DNA from: a virus
Length of the DNA stretch: 36,811 nucleotides
IMG/VR virus record: IMGVR_UViG_3300042502_002168
Span: 1 to 36,811 of that record
Direction: 5' to 3' (one strand)
Of the stretch, positions 1-5,781 are shown piece after piece. The notes beneath the pieces are model-generated. The model was not told the DNA's origin. It saw only the letters and a program-made list of their open reading frames with translations, and did not search any database. Position 1 is the stretch's first letter. Each line of letters starts with the position of its first letter. The position numbers and the translations under genes are program-made.

Positions 1-127
1 GAGATCGCCGGAACCAACGTCCAGCACATCGCAATGGTCGCGACCATGATCGGAAAGGCGCTCGCCGACTATCTCGCTCCAGAGGATTACACCCCGCCAG
101 TCCCATACACCATCCACGATGACGGCA
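1..127. repeat. Terminal direct repeat (assembly overlap), first copy
   Basis: Bases 1-127 are identical to 36685-36811. An exact 127-base overlap equals a common maximum k-mer length of short-read assemblers, so this is best read as proof of a circular (or circularly permuted/cohesive-end) genome rather than a biological terminal repeat. The unique genome length is 36,684 bp. Confidence 0.93.
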
Positions 128-147
128 CCGTCACCATCGACCCATAA
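1..147 (+). CDS. 3' part of a small late protein that crosses the contig junction
   Basis: This is the tail end of a 115-residue protein whose start lies at 36484. Because bases 1-127 are identical to 36685-36811, the reading frame runs unbroken across the join and stops at TAA 145-147. The visible C-terminal half has an amphipathic or hydrophobic helix (AMVATMIGKALADYLAP) followed by a proline-rich turn and a TIHDDGTVTIDP ending. It sits between the tail fiber and the lysis genes, so a fiber chaperone or lysis accessory role is possible, but no family is recognised. Confidence 0.8.
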   Translation, partial: EIAGTNVQHIAMVATMIGKALADYLAPEDYTPPVPYTIHDDGTVTIDP

Positions 148-153
148 CACATC

Positions 154-423
154 ATGACTAAGGAAACTGGAGACCCCATTACGCTCCGCAAAGTCGGCGC
201 AGGAACGACGGTAGAAACAACAACATCACCGCCACCCACCGGCGTGATCCTTATACCGCCGCTCGGTCTGGACCGGGTCGCCAAGCTAACGGACGGTTTC
301 CGGGAATGGTGGAAAAAACACGGCCCTAACTCCACGCAGGCTCTCATCGATGCCATCGCCATCATCGCCGAGGTCCTCAAGCCAACACCGCCACCCGCTC
401 CCCCTGCCGCACCCACGCCATGA
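154..423 (+). CDS. Hypothetical late protein, proline-rich C terminus (89 aa)
   Basis: An 89-residue protein starting at ATG 154, seven bases after the previous stop. There is no Shine-Dalgarno site, as for other late genes here. The middle part (about 40-78) looks helical (VAKLTDGFREWWKKHG, then ALIDAIAIIAEVL), and the last dozen residues are almost all proline and alanine. Its stop overlaps the next start as ATGA at 420-423, so the two are translationally coupled. The position just before the lipoprotein and endolysin genes suggests a lysis or virion-release role. The family is not recognised. Confidence 0.65.
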   Translation: MTKETGDPITLRKVGAGTTVETTTSPPPTGVILIPPLGLDRVAKLTDGFREWWKKHGPNSTQALIDAIAIIAEVLKPTPPPAPPAAPTP

Positions 424-608
424 TCCGCCGCATCCTCCTTGCCTCCGTCGTCGCCCTCCTCCCGTCCTGCGCATCCAACGGCGGCCTCAGCGTCGCCTAC
501 GGAGGCAACATCGGCCCGGTTCCCTATCGTGTTTCCTACAGCGGCGGAAAGGCCACCGTCTCAATCCGCGCCCCGTGGCGAAATCTCATCCCTGACGATT
601 CCAAGTGA
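420..608 (+). CDS. Small lipoprotein-like protein, candidate outer-membrane spanin (62 aa)
   Basis: A 62-residue protein with a typical export start: MIRR, a hydrophobic stretch ILLASVVALL, then PSC at residues 15-17. Cys17 could be lipidated, although the LPSC box has an unusual proline at -2. The mature part is about 45 residues, comparable to Rz1-type o-spanins, and it is directly upstream of the endolysin. It overlaps the previous gene by ATGA and the endolysin by GTGA (605-608). No inner-membrane spanin partner was found next to it, so the spanin reading is an inference from size, signal and position. Confidence 0.6.
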   Translation: MIRRILLASVVALLPSCASNGGLSVAYGGNIGPVPYRVSYSGGKATVSIRAPWRNLIPDDSK

Positions 609-1087
609 GCTACTCCAAACGCACCCTTGAAAACCTCGGTGGCCTCAACCGCAAAGCCCGCGCCAAGTTTGAAGCCTTCTTCGCCGCCGCCGCTCCCATC
701 TTCGAACGGCACGGAGTCACCTTTGAAGTCCTCAGCGGCCTCCGCTCCTACTCTCAGCAGGCCGCTCTCTACGCCCAAGGCCGCACCAAGCCCGGGGAAA
801 TCGTCACCAAAGCGCCCCCTGGCTCCAGCTGGCACAATTACGGCTTGGCGGTGGATCTGGGCCTGTTCAAGGGCGGCGTTTATCTGGACAAAAACAACCC
901 GCGGCTAGCTGACAAGGTATATGCGGAGCTGGGGGTGTTGGCAAAGTCGATGGAAATTGAGTGGGCTGGCTATTGGACGAGCTTTACGGAGACTCCCCAT
1001 TTCCAGCACCGTCCGGGGATTGCGTCGATTGCTGCTGCAAAGGCGAAACTGAAAGCCGTCGGCCTCGACGTCCAGAAGATGCTGTGA
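605..1087 (+). CDS. Endolysin, M15-type peptidoglycan peptidase (160 aa)
   Basis: A zinc peptidase of the VanY/L-alanyl-D-glutamate peptidase type that cuts peptide bridges of peptidoglycan at lysis. The SGLRSYSQQAALYAQGR block (44-60) and the SSWHNYGLAVDLG block (74-86) are the family signatures. Likely Zn ligands are His77, Asp84 and His132 (in ETPHFQ). At 160 residues it is a single catalytic domain with no obvious wall-binding domain or signal peptide, so it needs the holin. The start is GTG at 605, overlapping the previous stop. The GC-skew of the + strand flips inside this gene near base 850-900. Confidence 0.9.
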   Translation: MSYSKRTLENLGGLNRKARAKFEAFFAAAAPIFERHGVTFEVLSGLRSYSQQAALYAQGRTKPGEIVTKAPPGSSWHNYGLAVDLGLFKGGVYLDKNNPRLADKVYAELGVLAKSMEIEWAGYWTSFTETPHFQHRPGIASIAAAKAKLKAVGLDVQKML

Positions 1088-1173
1088 CCGTCCCGCCGCC
1101 CGTTTGCGCTCATTTGCGGTAGCTGCAAAATCGCAAAATGTAGCAGCCATGTATCAGTCCGCGGCCCAAAATA

Positions 1174-1209
1174 ACCCCTCCACCGGGGAATTTCTCGAAG
1201 TGGAGGGGT
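1174..1209 (-). terminator. Hairpin terminator, probably of the split host tRNA
   Basis: A perfect 10-bp stem (1174-1183 with 1200-1209) around a 16-nt loop. Read on the minus strand it begins 2 bases after the tRNA CCA end and is followed by TTATTTT, the layout of a tRNA gene and its Rho-independent terminator. The phage would thus bring a new tRNA 3' end together with a terminator when it integrates. It may also end late transcription on the + strand after the endolysin. Confidence 0.65.
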
Positions 1210-1211
1210 AA

Positions 1212-1246
1212 TGGTCGGGCTGGCGGGATTCGAACCCACGATTGGG
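1212..1246 (-). other. attP: Putative attP core: 3' end of a tRNA gene (probably tRNA-Pro)
   Basis: On the minus strand this reads a T stem GTGGG, T loop TTCGAAT, T stem CCCGC (1239-1223), then the 3' acceptor strand CAGCCCG (1222-1216), discriminator A and CCA (1212-1214). Only the 3' part is present: no matching anticodon arm or 5' acceptor strand follows, so it is not a functional tRNA. An acceptor 5' strand of CGGGCTG with discriminator A fits tRNA-Pro. It lies about 100 bp upstream of the integrase, the classical place of a tRNA-directed attP. Confidence 0.8.
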
Positions 1247-1343
1247 AAAGGAGTAATTGTGACGGGGTGGTGAAGGGGGAGACGGGTGTGGTTGCGGGTG
1301 GTGTGCGGTTGCGGATGTATCAGGGATGTATCAGGGGTGAGGG

Positions 1344-2603
1344 ATGGCATCGGTGCACAGACGGAAGGGGACGAAGAACTGGTTCGCGCTTTTCCTGCTG
1401 CCGGGAGGGAAGCGGTTCTTTCGTTCGACGGGGCTGGAGGACAAGGCGGCGGCGCAGAGGTTGGCGGATGAATGGGAGCGGCTGGCGCGGGGGCCGGTGC
1501 CCGGGTCGCTGGATCAGGCGCGGCGGGTGACGGCGGAGCTGGTGGACGGGCTGATGGGGAGTGTGGGGGTGGCGCGGATCACGTGCAGACAGTATGTGGA
1601 GCGCTGGCTGGAGGGGTTGAAAGGGACGGTGGCGGACTCGACCCTGGCGTTTTACCGCGGGGCGCTGGTGGCGTGGCTGAAGTGGCTGGGGGAGCGTGCG
1701 GATGAACCGCTGGACAGCATTCAGCATGAGGATGTGGTGGCGTGGCGGTTGGCGGAGTTAGGCAGGGTGCGGGCCAAGACGGCATCCCAGCGGACGAAGG
1801 CGCTGCGGGCAATGTTTGCGGAGGCGAAGGCGCTGGGTTTTGTGCATCGCGACCCCACCGCGGGTCTGCGGGCGCTGCGGGTGCGGCCGGTGGACAGGGA
1901 GGAGCGGGCCCGCCGGCCGTTCACGCGGAAAGAACTGGCAAGGGTGCTGGCGGCGGCGGAGGGAGACTGGGCGCTGGTGGTGCGGCTGGGTCTGGAAACG
2001 GGGCAGCGGCTGGGGGATCTGGTGCGCATGGATTGGCGGGATGTGGATGGTGACGCTGGCCTGTGGACGGTGAGGACGTCGAAGAAGGGGCGGCGGCTAG
2101 TTTTGCCGTTGTCTGCGGGGGTGCTGGCGGCGCTCAAGGAAAGGGCGGCATCGGCCGTGGGGACGGCGGTGTTCCCCACCATGGTGAGTCAGCTGACGGC
2201 GGCGGGGGGCGTGGGCACGCTCAGCAACCAATTCTCCATGCTTCTCTGGCAGCTGGGCCTGAGGCAGTACAGTCCGCATGACAGGATAGCCAAGGGGGGC
2301 AAAAAAGCGGAGCTGGTGGCGGCGGGGGCGGATCGGCGGGAACAGCAGGAGCTGAGCTTCCACAGTCTCCGGCACACGGCCCGGACGTGGCTGGAGGAAG
2401 CGGGGCAGCCGAAGGCCGTCATCGATGCGTTGATAGGACACAGCGGGGACACTGGCAAAATCTACACCACGGTGGGACTGGATGCGCTGCGGGCGGCGGC
2501 GGCGGTGCTGGGGGCGGTGAAATCTGTTGCCAGCGGCGGGGAGAATGTGGCAGCGTCAAAAAATGAAGGCAACCCTCAAACAACAGAAACCGGACAGGGA
2601 TGA
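1344..2603 (+). CDS. int: Tyrosine-type site-specific integrase (419 aa)
   Basis: A tyrosine recombinase that inserts the phage at, and excises it from, a host tRNA gene. Residues 1-60 resemble an arm-binding domain, about 75-165 a SAM-like core-binding domain, and about 190-385 the catalytic domain. The catalytic set is visible: Arg222 (ETGQRLGD), Lys247/248 in the beta hairpin, His340 and Arg343 (HSLRH), His366 (IGHSGD) and Tyr374 (KIYTT). Residues after 390 are a polar tail. It lies next to the attP core and is convergent with the minus-strand block, separated by a hairpin terminator. Confidence 0.95.
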   Translation: MASVHRRKGTKNWFALFLLPGGKRFFRSTGLEDKAAAQRLADEWERLARGPVPGSLDQARRVTAELVDGLMGSVGVARITCRQYVERWLEGLKGTVADSTLAFYRGALVAWLKWLGERADEPLDSIQHEDVVAWRLAELGRVRAKTASQRTKALRAMFAEAKALGFVHRDPTAGLRALRVRPVDREERARRPFTRKELARVLAAAEGDWALVVRLGLETGQRLGDLVRMDWRDVDGDAGLWTVRTSKKGRRLVLPLSAGVLAALKERAASAVGTAVFPTMVSQLTAAGGVGTLSNQFSMLLWQLGLRQYSPHDRIAKGGKKAELVAAGADRREQQELSFHSLRHTARTWLEEAGQPKAVIDALIGHSGDTGKIYTTVGLDALRAAAAVLGAVKSVASGGENVAASKNEGNPQTTETGQG

Positions 2604-2718
2604 AGTCATGGGGGCGGAGCTGGATCGGCTGGAGCAGCTGGCTATGGATCTGCTGACGGAGCTGCGGTGGATCCGCCGGGGTCTCCGCCGGAAAAGCAAA
2701 CGCCCCGTCTCCGGGTGA
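2563..2718 (+). CDS. Small basic protein overlapping the integrase end (51 aa)
   Basis: A 51-residue ORF starting at ATG 2563, in another frame than int and overlapping it by 41 bases. It has a helix ELDRLEQLAMDLLTELRWI followed by a strongly basic tail (RRGLRRKSKRP). The terminator hairpin begins inside its last codons. Size, charge and position would fit a recombination directionality factor or an int-linked regulator, but no excisionase signature is visible. It could also be a chance ORF. Confidence 0.45.
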   Translation: MKATLKQQKPDRDEVMGAELDRLEQLAMDLLTELRWIRRGLRRKSKRPVSG

Positions 2719-2753
2719 AGGAGCGGGGCGTCGGAGCCGGTGGGCTCCCGTTT
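2700..2753 (+). terminator. Terminator region after the integrase
   Basis: Two consecutive hairpins: ACGCCCCG (2700-2707) pairs with CGGGGCGT (2724-2731), and GGAGCC (2733-2738) pairs with GGCTCC (2743-2748) around GGTG, followed by CGTTT. It lies in the convergent gap between int and the minus-strand zinc-ribbon gene and could stop transcription from either side. The U-tract is weak. Confidence 0.6.
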
Positions 2754-2806
2754 GGGTATGAGCCATCGTGCGGGGAACAGCGTGGGCCGTTCTATCCGCT
2801 GGGGAT

Positions 2807-3019
2807 CTAGGCCGACGGCGGCGGGGTGTCAACGGGTGGAATCCGCGGGCGCCCGCGGCGGCCGGGTGGGTAGCAGGTGTTGCACTTCCGGGTGCCGTCC
2901 GATCGTTTAGAGCGGGTGGCGCTGCCGCAGGCTGGGCAGGCCCATGGCGCGTTGCCTTTGGCTTTGAGCCCGCGTGCGGCGCGTTTGGCCCGTGCGTGGA
3001 GTGCCTGGCGGGTGGGCAT
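2807..3019 (-). CDS. Small zinc-ribbon protein (70 aa)
   Basis: A 70-residue basic protein with a Cys4 zinc ribbon: Cys28-x2-Cys31 and Cys46-x2-Cys49, flanked by Arg/Lys-rich segments (residues 9-21 and 38-59, including GRRGRPRI, an AT-hook-like stretch). This points to nucleic-acid binding. Its start overlaps the stop of the upstream gene (ATGA at 3019), and it is the last gene of the minus-strand operon. The target is unknown. Confidence 0.75.
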   Translation of the reverse strand: MPTRQALHARAKRAARGLKAKGNAPWACPACGSATRSKRSDGTRKCNTCYPPGRRGRPRIPPVDTPPPSA

Positions 3020-3348
3020 CAGGACGGGCTGCTGTGCTGGAACCAGCGTGTGGTGGCGTATGGCAGGGCGTGGAGTTGCTGGCGAAACTCTGTCTCAAAG
3101 GTTTGTGCCAATGTAAGGAAGCCCCGATCCTCGCAGGCCGCAAAGAACTCGTCCCGGGTCACGGACTGGAAGATCATCTTGGGGACGCGTTCCAGTTCCA
3201 GCCGAGGGAAAATCTCGTAGCACGCGCAATGATAGTGCCCCACTTTTTTCTCGGTGCCGTGTGGCATGGCAGTGAGATAGAGCTGGGCCAGTTTGACGGC
3301 CATGGTCACCAGCCGGGGATCTGAAGCATCTGGGAGGAAGGGGTCCAT
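3019..3348 (-). CDS. Hypothetical protein of the minus-strand operon (109 aa)
   Basis: A 109-residue soluble protein with no recognised family. It contains a KKVGHYHCACYEIFPRLELER segment around residues 34-54 (His and two Cys close together) and a helical second half. It is transcribed with its neighbours from the promoter near 4200 and is coupled by a 3-base overlap to the zinc-ribbon gene downstream. It may be an accessory (superinfection or host-interaction) protein, a suggestion made only from its location beside int. Confidence 0.6.
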   Translation of the reverse strand: MDPFLPDASDPRLVTMAVKLAQLYLTAMPHGTEKKVGHYHCACYEIFPRLELERVPKMIFQSVTRDEFFAACEDRGFLTLAQTFETEFRQQLHALPYATTRWFQHSSPS

Positions 3349-3361
3349 GTTGTGAGGCTAA

Positions 3362-3571
3362 TCAAGGTTGGCGGTGGGATCCGTCAGCATCGACGTCGGC
3401 GTAGTAGGGGCAGTTGTTGGCGTCGATGAAAAGACGCTGGCCGGCGGCGTTGGTTTCCGGCAGAACGGTCTCGACGCTCACTACGGTATATCCTTTGACG
3501 TTGGGAGTGGTCGCTTGCGTCTTGCGAAGAGGTTGGCCGGTGGTGAGGTTGGAGAGGACGAATTTTTTCAT
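3362..3571 (-). CDS. Hypothetical small protein (69 aa)
   Basis: A 69-residue protein starting MKKFVLSNLTTGQPLRK. Its leader reads AACCCCAACCGACCCAGACC before the ATG, a variant of the repeated leader found before the next two genes of this operon, which supports a real start. Predicted beta strands dominate (GYTVVSVETVLP, QRLFIDANN). No function is recognised. Confidence 0.6.
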   Translation of the reverse strand: MKKFVLSNLTTGQPLRKTQATTPNVKGYTVVSVETVLPETNAAGQRLFIDANNCPYYADVDADGSHRQP

Positions 3572-3595
3572 GGTCTGGGTCGGTTGGGGTTGGGG

Positions 3596-3841
3596 TCAAA
3601 GGTCGGCGATATGCGGGGCGAGGATTTTGAAACCATCGACTGCTTCCCGGGCGGCTTGCATCAAATCAGGTTCGCGGGCCTCAAGACCGTTTCCGTCCTG
3701 CCAGTCGTATTCGGTGGCGTCGTCGTAAAAGTCGCGCCCGTTCCCCGCTGGCGTCTTGACGCTGACGCCGCCGCCGCTTCCGTCATTGGCGAGGATTTCG
3801 GTGCAGATGAATCTGTGTGCTGAGATTTCAATGGATTTCAT
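3596..3841 (-). CDS. Hypothetical small acidic protein (81 aa)
   Basis: An 81-residue acidic protein beginning MKSIEISAHRF, with a Gly/Asp-rich middle and a C-terminal helix (DLMQAAREAVDGFKIL). The start is supported by a conserved leader, ACAACCACAACCGCCCACTC, right before the ATG; the same leader, with single changes, precedes the gene at 3878-4135. Function unknown. Confidence 0.6.
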   Translation of the reverse strand: MKSIEISAHRFICTEILANDGSGGGVSVKTPAGNGRDFYDDATEYDWQDGNGLEAREPDLMQAAREAVDGFKILAPHIADL

Positions 3842-4160
3842 AGGAGTGGGCGGTTGTGGTTGTCTGTCGGGTAAATGTCAGGCGTCGGTCAGTGTCCAGC
3901 GGTACGTTTTCCCGCTCACTTCCACCTCTCCCTCCATCTCGTTGTCTGTCTCCGTAATGGCGTCCTCGATTGCCTCGTAAGCGCCATCTGCTAGGACGGC
4001 TGGGCAGTCGCGGATGCTGCCGGAGACGGTTTGCAAGCCGTCGGAGTTTTCCCCGATGGTCCAGTCGAACTTTCCGTCTCCGGCCCAGATGCCGTTTTCT
4101 GAAATGCTGATGTCGTAGGTGGTGGTGGTGCTCATAGGAGTGGTCGGTTGTGGTTGTGTG
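3842..4160 (-). repeat. Repeated A/C-rich 5' leader before minus-strand genes
   Basis: On the minus strand the bases just before the ATG codons at 4135 and 3841 are nearly identical: ACAACCACAACCG, then A or C, then CCACTCCT before ATG. A weaker copy (AACCCCAACCGACCC) precedes the ATG at 3571. None contains a Shine-Dalgarno sequence; CTCCT is in fact like the anti-SD itself. Confidence 0.6.
3878..4135 (-). CDS. Hypothetical small acidic beta-rich protein (85 aa)
   Basis: An 85-residue protein, first gene after a strong minus-strand promoter. It starts MSTTTTYDISISENG and shows alternating hydrophobic positions typical of beta strands (FDWTIGE, GKTYRWTLT) with an acidic helix between (AYEAIEDAITETDNEM). 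The SD-less leader ACAACCACAACCGACCACTC precedes the ATG. No family is recognised. Strong promoter and first position suggest it is made in the lysogen, perhaps with a protective role. Confidence 0.6.
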   Translation of the reverse strand: MSTTTTYDISISENGIWAGDGKFDWTIGENSDGLQTVSGSIRDCPAVLADGAYEAIEDAITETDNEMEGEVEVSGKTYRWTLTDA

Positions 4161-4183
4161 CTGCCGTGAGTGGCAACGGGGTC

Positions 4184-4211
4184 AGAATAAATCAGGGGTT
4201 GAGCTTGTCAA
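4184..4211 (-). promoter_or_regulatory. Sigma70-type promoter for the minus-strand small-gene operon
   Basis: On the minus strand, a perfect -35 TTGACA (4211-4206), a 16-bp spacer and a -10 TATTCT (4189-4184). It lies in an AT-rich island and would start RNA about 40 bases before the gene beginning at 4135. It is the best promoter match I found in the window and probably acts in the prophage. Confidence 0.75.
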
Positions 4212-4253
4212 CGTATTATCTGGAATTTTTTTTAAGTGAGGGAAAAGAGGGGA

Positions 4254-4676
4254 TCAGGCGATGCGGCTGAGGAGTCGCCAGTGCTGGGTGGTGGGGTTGT
4301 GGAGGTAGTGGTCGCTGGGGACGAGTTGGCCGGTGGTGAGGTAGTGGAGGACATCGGCAAGGGGCCAAGTGCCGAGGATCTCCCCATTCCGGCGGATGGT
4401 GAGCTGGTCCGGGACGTCGGCGAGGCTGCTGGTGGGGATGGCGGCGGGGGTGGGGGCGCGGGTGGCGGCAAGGATGGCGGCGGTCTGGCGCTCCAGAGCC
4501 TCGGCCGCGGCGCGTTCTGCGGAGGCGCGGTTGCCGAGGACGACGGCAATGAGGACGCCGAGGGGGCCGAAGAGGAGGCCGAGAACGAATCCGTTCCCCC
4601 GCTGGCCGGGGCCTGCAAGGGTGGAGCCGATGAGGGCGCAGAGAATCCAGACGAAGAGGATGGCGATAGGGTCCAT
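4254..4676 (-). CDS. Membrane protein with C-terminal GYF_2-like domain (140 aa)
   Basis: A predicted membrane protein: two hydrophobic segments near residues 4-21 and 30-47 (the second GLLFGPLGVLIAVVLG), an Ala/Glu-rich linker, and a C-terminal domain (about 91-137) with the DUF4339/GYF_2 pattern: LTIRRNGEILGTWPLADVL, then TGQLVPSDHYL and a W near the end. GYF_2 domains are common in bacterial membrane proteins and are thought to bind peptides. I chose ATG at 4676; a TTG at 4715 would add 13 residues before the hydrophobic segment. The role may be superinfection exclusion, which is inference. The + strand stays G-rich here although the gene is on the minus strand. Confidence 0.7.
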   Translation of the reverse strand: MDPIAILFVWILCALIGSTLAGPGQRGNGFVLGLLFGPLGVLIAVVLGNRASAERAAAEALERQTAAILAATRAPTPAAIPTSSLADVPDQLTIRRNGEILGTWPLADVLHYLTTGQLVPSDHYLHNPTTQHWRLLSRIA

Positions 4677-4779
4677 GGTGGGGCGATGGTACGCGAAACA
4701 CGCGGGAGGCGTCAAGGAGAGCGCGTGGGCGTGTGTGAGGACGGGCGGGAACGTGTGCGGGCGGTAGTGTGCGGCCCCG

Positions 4780-4818
4780 AAAAAACCCCGCTCCGGTATC
4801 TCCGGGCGGGGCTTTTTT
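4780..4818. terminator. Bidirectional Rho-independent terminator
   Basis: Six A residues (4780-4785), CCCCGC (4786-4791) paired with GCGGGG (4806-4811), an inner CCGG/CCGG pair, and six T residues (4813-4818). The symmetry gives a terminator on both strands. On the minus strand it follows the gene ending at 4836 and separates the repressor unit from the downstream GYF_2 gene. Confidence 0.85.
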
Positions 4819-4835
4819 ATGGGTGGGGGATGTGG

Positions 4836-5066
4836 TTACGGGTGGGAGACTGGTGGCGGCAGTTCTGCGGCACACATGGCTTCAATATCGGCTTTCATCC
4901 GGGCAAGGGTGGCCACCATTTCCGGGTACGGATCTGGCAGAATGTTCGTGATTTGGGAACTTTCTTGGGAACGGGAAGAGAGCTTGGGTGGTTCCGGCGG
5001 CGGCAATTCCAGCCGGTAGCATTGGATGGAACCGGAAGCGGAGGATGGTGTGGGTTCTGGATTCAT
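4836..5066 (-). CDS. Hypothetical proline/serine-rich small protein (76 aa)
   Basis: A 76-residue protein downstream of the repressor-like gene and ahead of the bidirectional terminator. The first 45 residues are rich in Pro, Ser and Glu and look disordered, followed by a short helix (EMVATLARMKADIEAMCAAEL). It forms a two-gene unit with 5082-5450. The family is not recognised, and a partner or modulator of the repressor is possible. Confidence 0.55.
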   Translation of the reverse strand: MNPEPTPSSASGSIQCYRLELPPPEPPKLSSRSQESSQITNILPDPYPEMVATLARMKADIEAMCAAELPPPVSHP

Positions 5067-5081
5067 GAGGATGGCGGGGTG

Positions 5082-5450
5082 TCAGTCTTCTGCGGGAGGA
5101 GTAGTTTCCTCGGCAACCTTGGACTGTTGAGTATCAGGTGCTGTGTAGACGATGGGTTTTTTGTGAGTAGCTCCGCGGATCAGCTCAAGCAGTAGCTCTT
5201 CGACGCTGATGTTCCGGGACGCGGCGACGCGGGAAAGGTTGATCAAGTCGGGCAACATAAGGGGCAACGTCAAGGTGCCGAGGGCCTGCGCAATCAGATT
5301 ATCCATGAGGAGGGCAACTGTGGCAGGGATTGGTTGGCTGTCTGCCCATCGGCTGACGGAGGCAGGGGTGGTGCCCAAGCGGACGGCGAGTTCGCGGCCA
5401 TTGAGCCGCAGGATGTGACGCTGGGCGTGGCTGAATTCTGAGTTGGTCAT
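5082..5450 (-). CDS. XRE-type HTH plus ribbon-helix-helix protein, candidate repressor (122 aa)
   Basis: A likely DNA-binding regulator, divergent from the early operon, in the place of a CI-type repressor. Residues about 12-58 form a helix-turn-helix (GRELAVRLGTTPASVSRWAD). Residues about 60-95 have an RHH pattern: strand LTLPLMLP, helix DLINLSRVAASRN, then ISVEELLLELIRG. The tail is polar. The last block matches SVEELVVGLIRNL in the divergent protein at 5545-5781. There is no peptidase domain, so induction would not be by LexA-like self-cleavage. I chose ATG at 5450; TTG at 5459 is an alternative. Confidence 0.75.
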   Translation of the reverse strand: MTNSEFSHAQRHILRLNGRELAVRLGTTPASVSRWADSQPIPATVALLMDNLIAQALGTLTLPLMLPDLINLSRVAASRNISVEELLLELIRGATHKKPIVYTAPDTQQSKVAEETTPPAED

Positions 5451-5470
5451 GAGAGACAAATGCCCTAAAA

Positions 5471-5543
5471 ATTACAGAGTGCAACTTTTTGCTTGCGCGG
5501 TTACGGAGAGGAAGTATTCTGGCGGAACATTACACAGAGTAAT
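5471..5543. promoter_or_regulatory. Divergent control region with TTAC...GAG repeats and candidate promoter
   Basis: The 94 bp between the two divergent regulators hold three related sites: ATTACAGAGTGCAA at 5471, GTTACGGAGAGGAA at 5500 and the perfect 15-bp palindrome ATTACACAGAGTAAT at 5529-5543, which ends one base before the ATG of the RHH gene. A candidate + promoter is TTGCGC (5493-5498), 16-bp spacer, TATTCT (5515-5520), with the same -10 and spacing as the promoter at 4184-4211. The third site would lie near the RNA start, as expected of an operator. Confidence 0.5.
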
Positions 5544-5544
5544 T

Positions 5545-5781
5545 ATGAACGCTCCTGCCACTCCCGCCGACCTGCAATCTCCCCCGCTGCCACAAGCGAC
5601 AGCGACCATCACGCTCCGTATCGCCCTCAGTCCGGCACTGTCGGCGCAGGAACTGGTGGGCCTGCATCAGTCGGCTGAACAGGCCGGCCAGTCTGTGGAG
5701 GAGTTGGTGGTGGGTCTGATCCGCAATCTCCCACAGGTGCAGATGCCCTCTGCGGAAGCTCAACCAGCCGTCGCCGCGTGA
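5545..5781 (+). CDS. Stand-alone ribbon-helix-helix regulator (78 aa)
   Basis: The first gene of the early operon. After a Pro-rich start, residues about 19-65 give an RHH (Arc/MetJ-like) pattern: strand TITLRIALSP, helix LSAQELVGLHQSAEQAG, then QSVEELVVGLIRNLPQ. The last segment is shared with the C-terminal half of the divergent XRE-RHH protein, so the two may compete for the same operators or form mixed dimers, in a Cro-like role. It overlaps the next gene by GTGA (5778-5781). Confidence 0.7.
   Translation: MNAPATPADLQSPPLPQATATITLRIALSPALSAQELVGLHQSAEQAGQSVEELVVGLIRNLPQVQMPSAEAQPAVAA

Larger units (their letters stand above)
1149..1334 (+). repeat. Three ATGTATCAG direct repeats flanking the attP core
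   Basis: Identical 9-mers occur at 1149-1157, 1315-1323 and 1326-1334, all in the same orientation, one on the left and two on the right of the tRNA-derived core. Their copy number, length and placement fit arm-type binding sites for the tyrosine integrase, as in lambda attP. Confidence 0.6.

Noticed and set aside
1-127. Biological terminal repeat of a linear phage
   Set aside because: The length equals a standard assembly k-mer and the repeat cuts a gene in the middle; circular closure is simpler.
1212-1290. An intact tRNA gene
   Set aside because: Only T arm, acceptor 3' strand and CCA are present; no anticodon arm or 5' acceptor strand follows, so it is an attachment site fragment.
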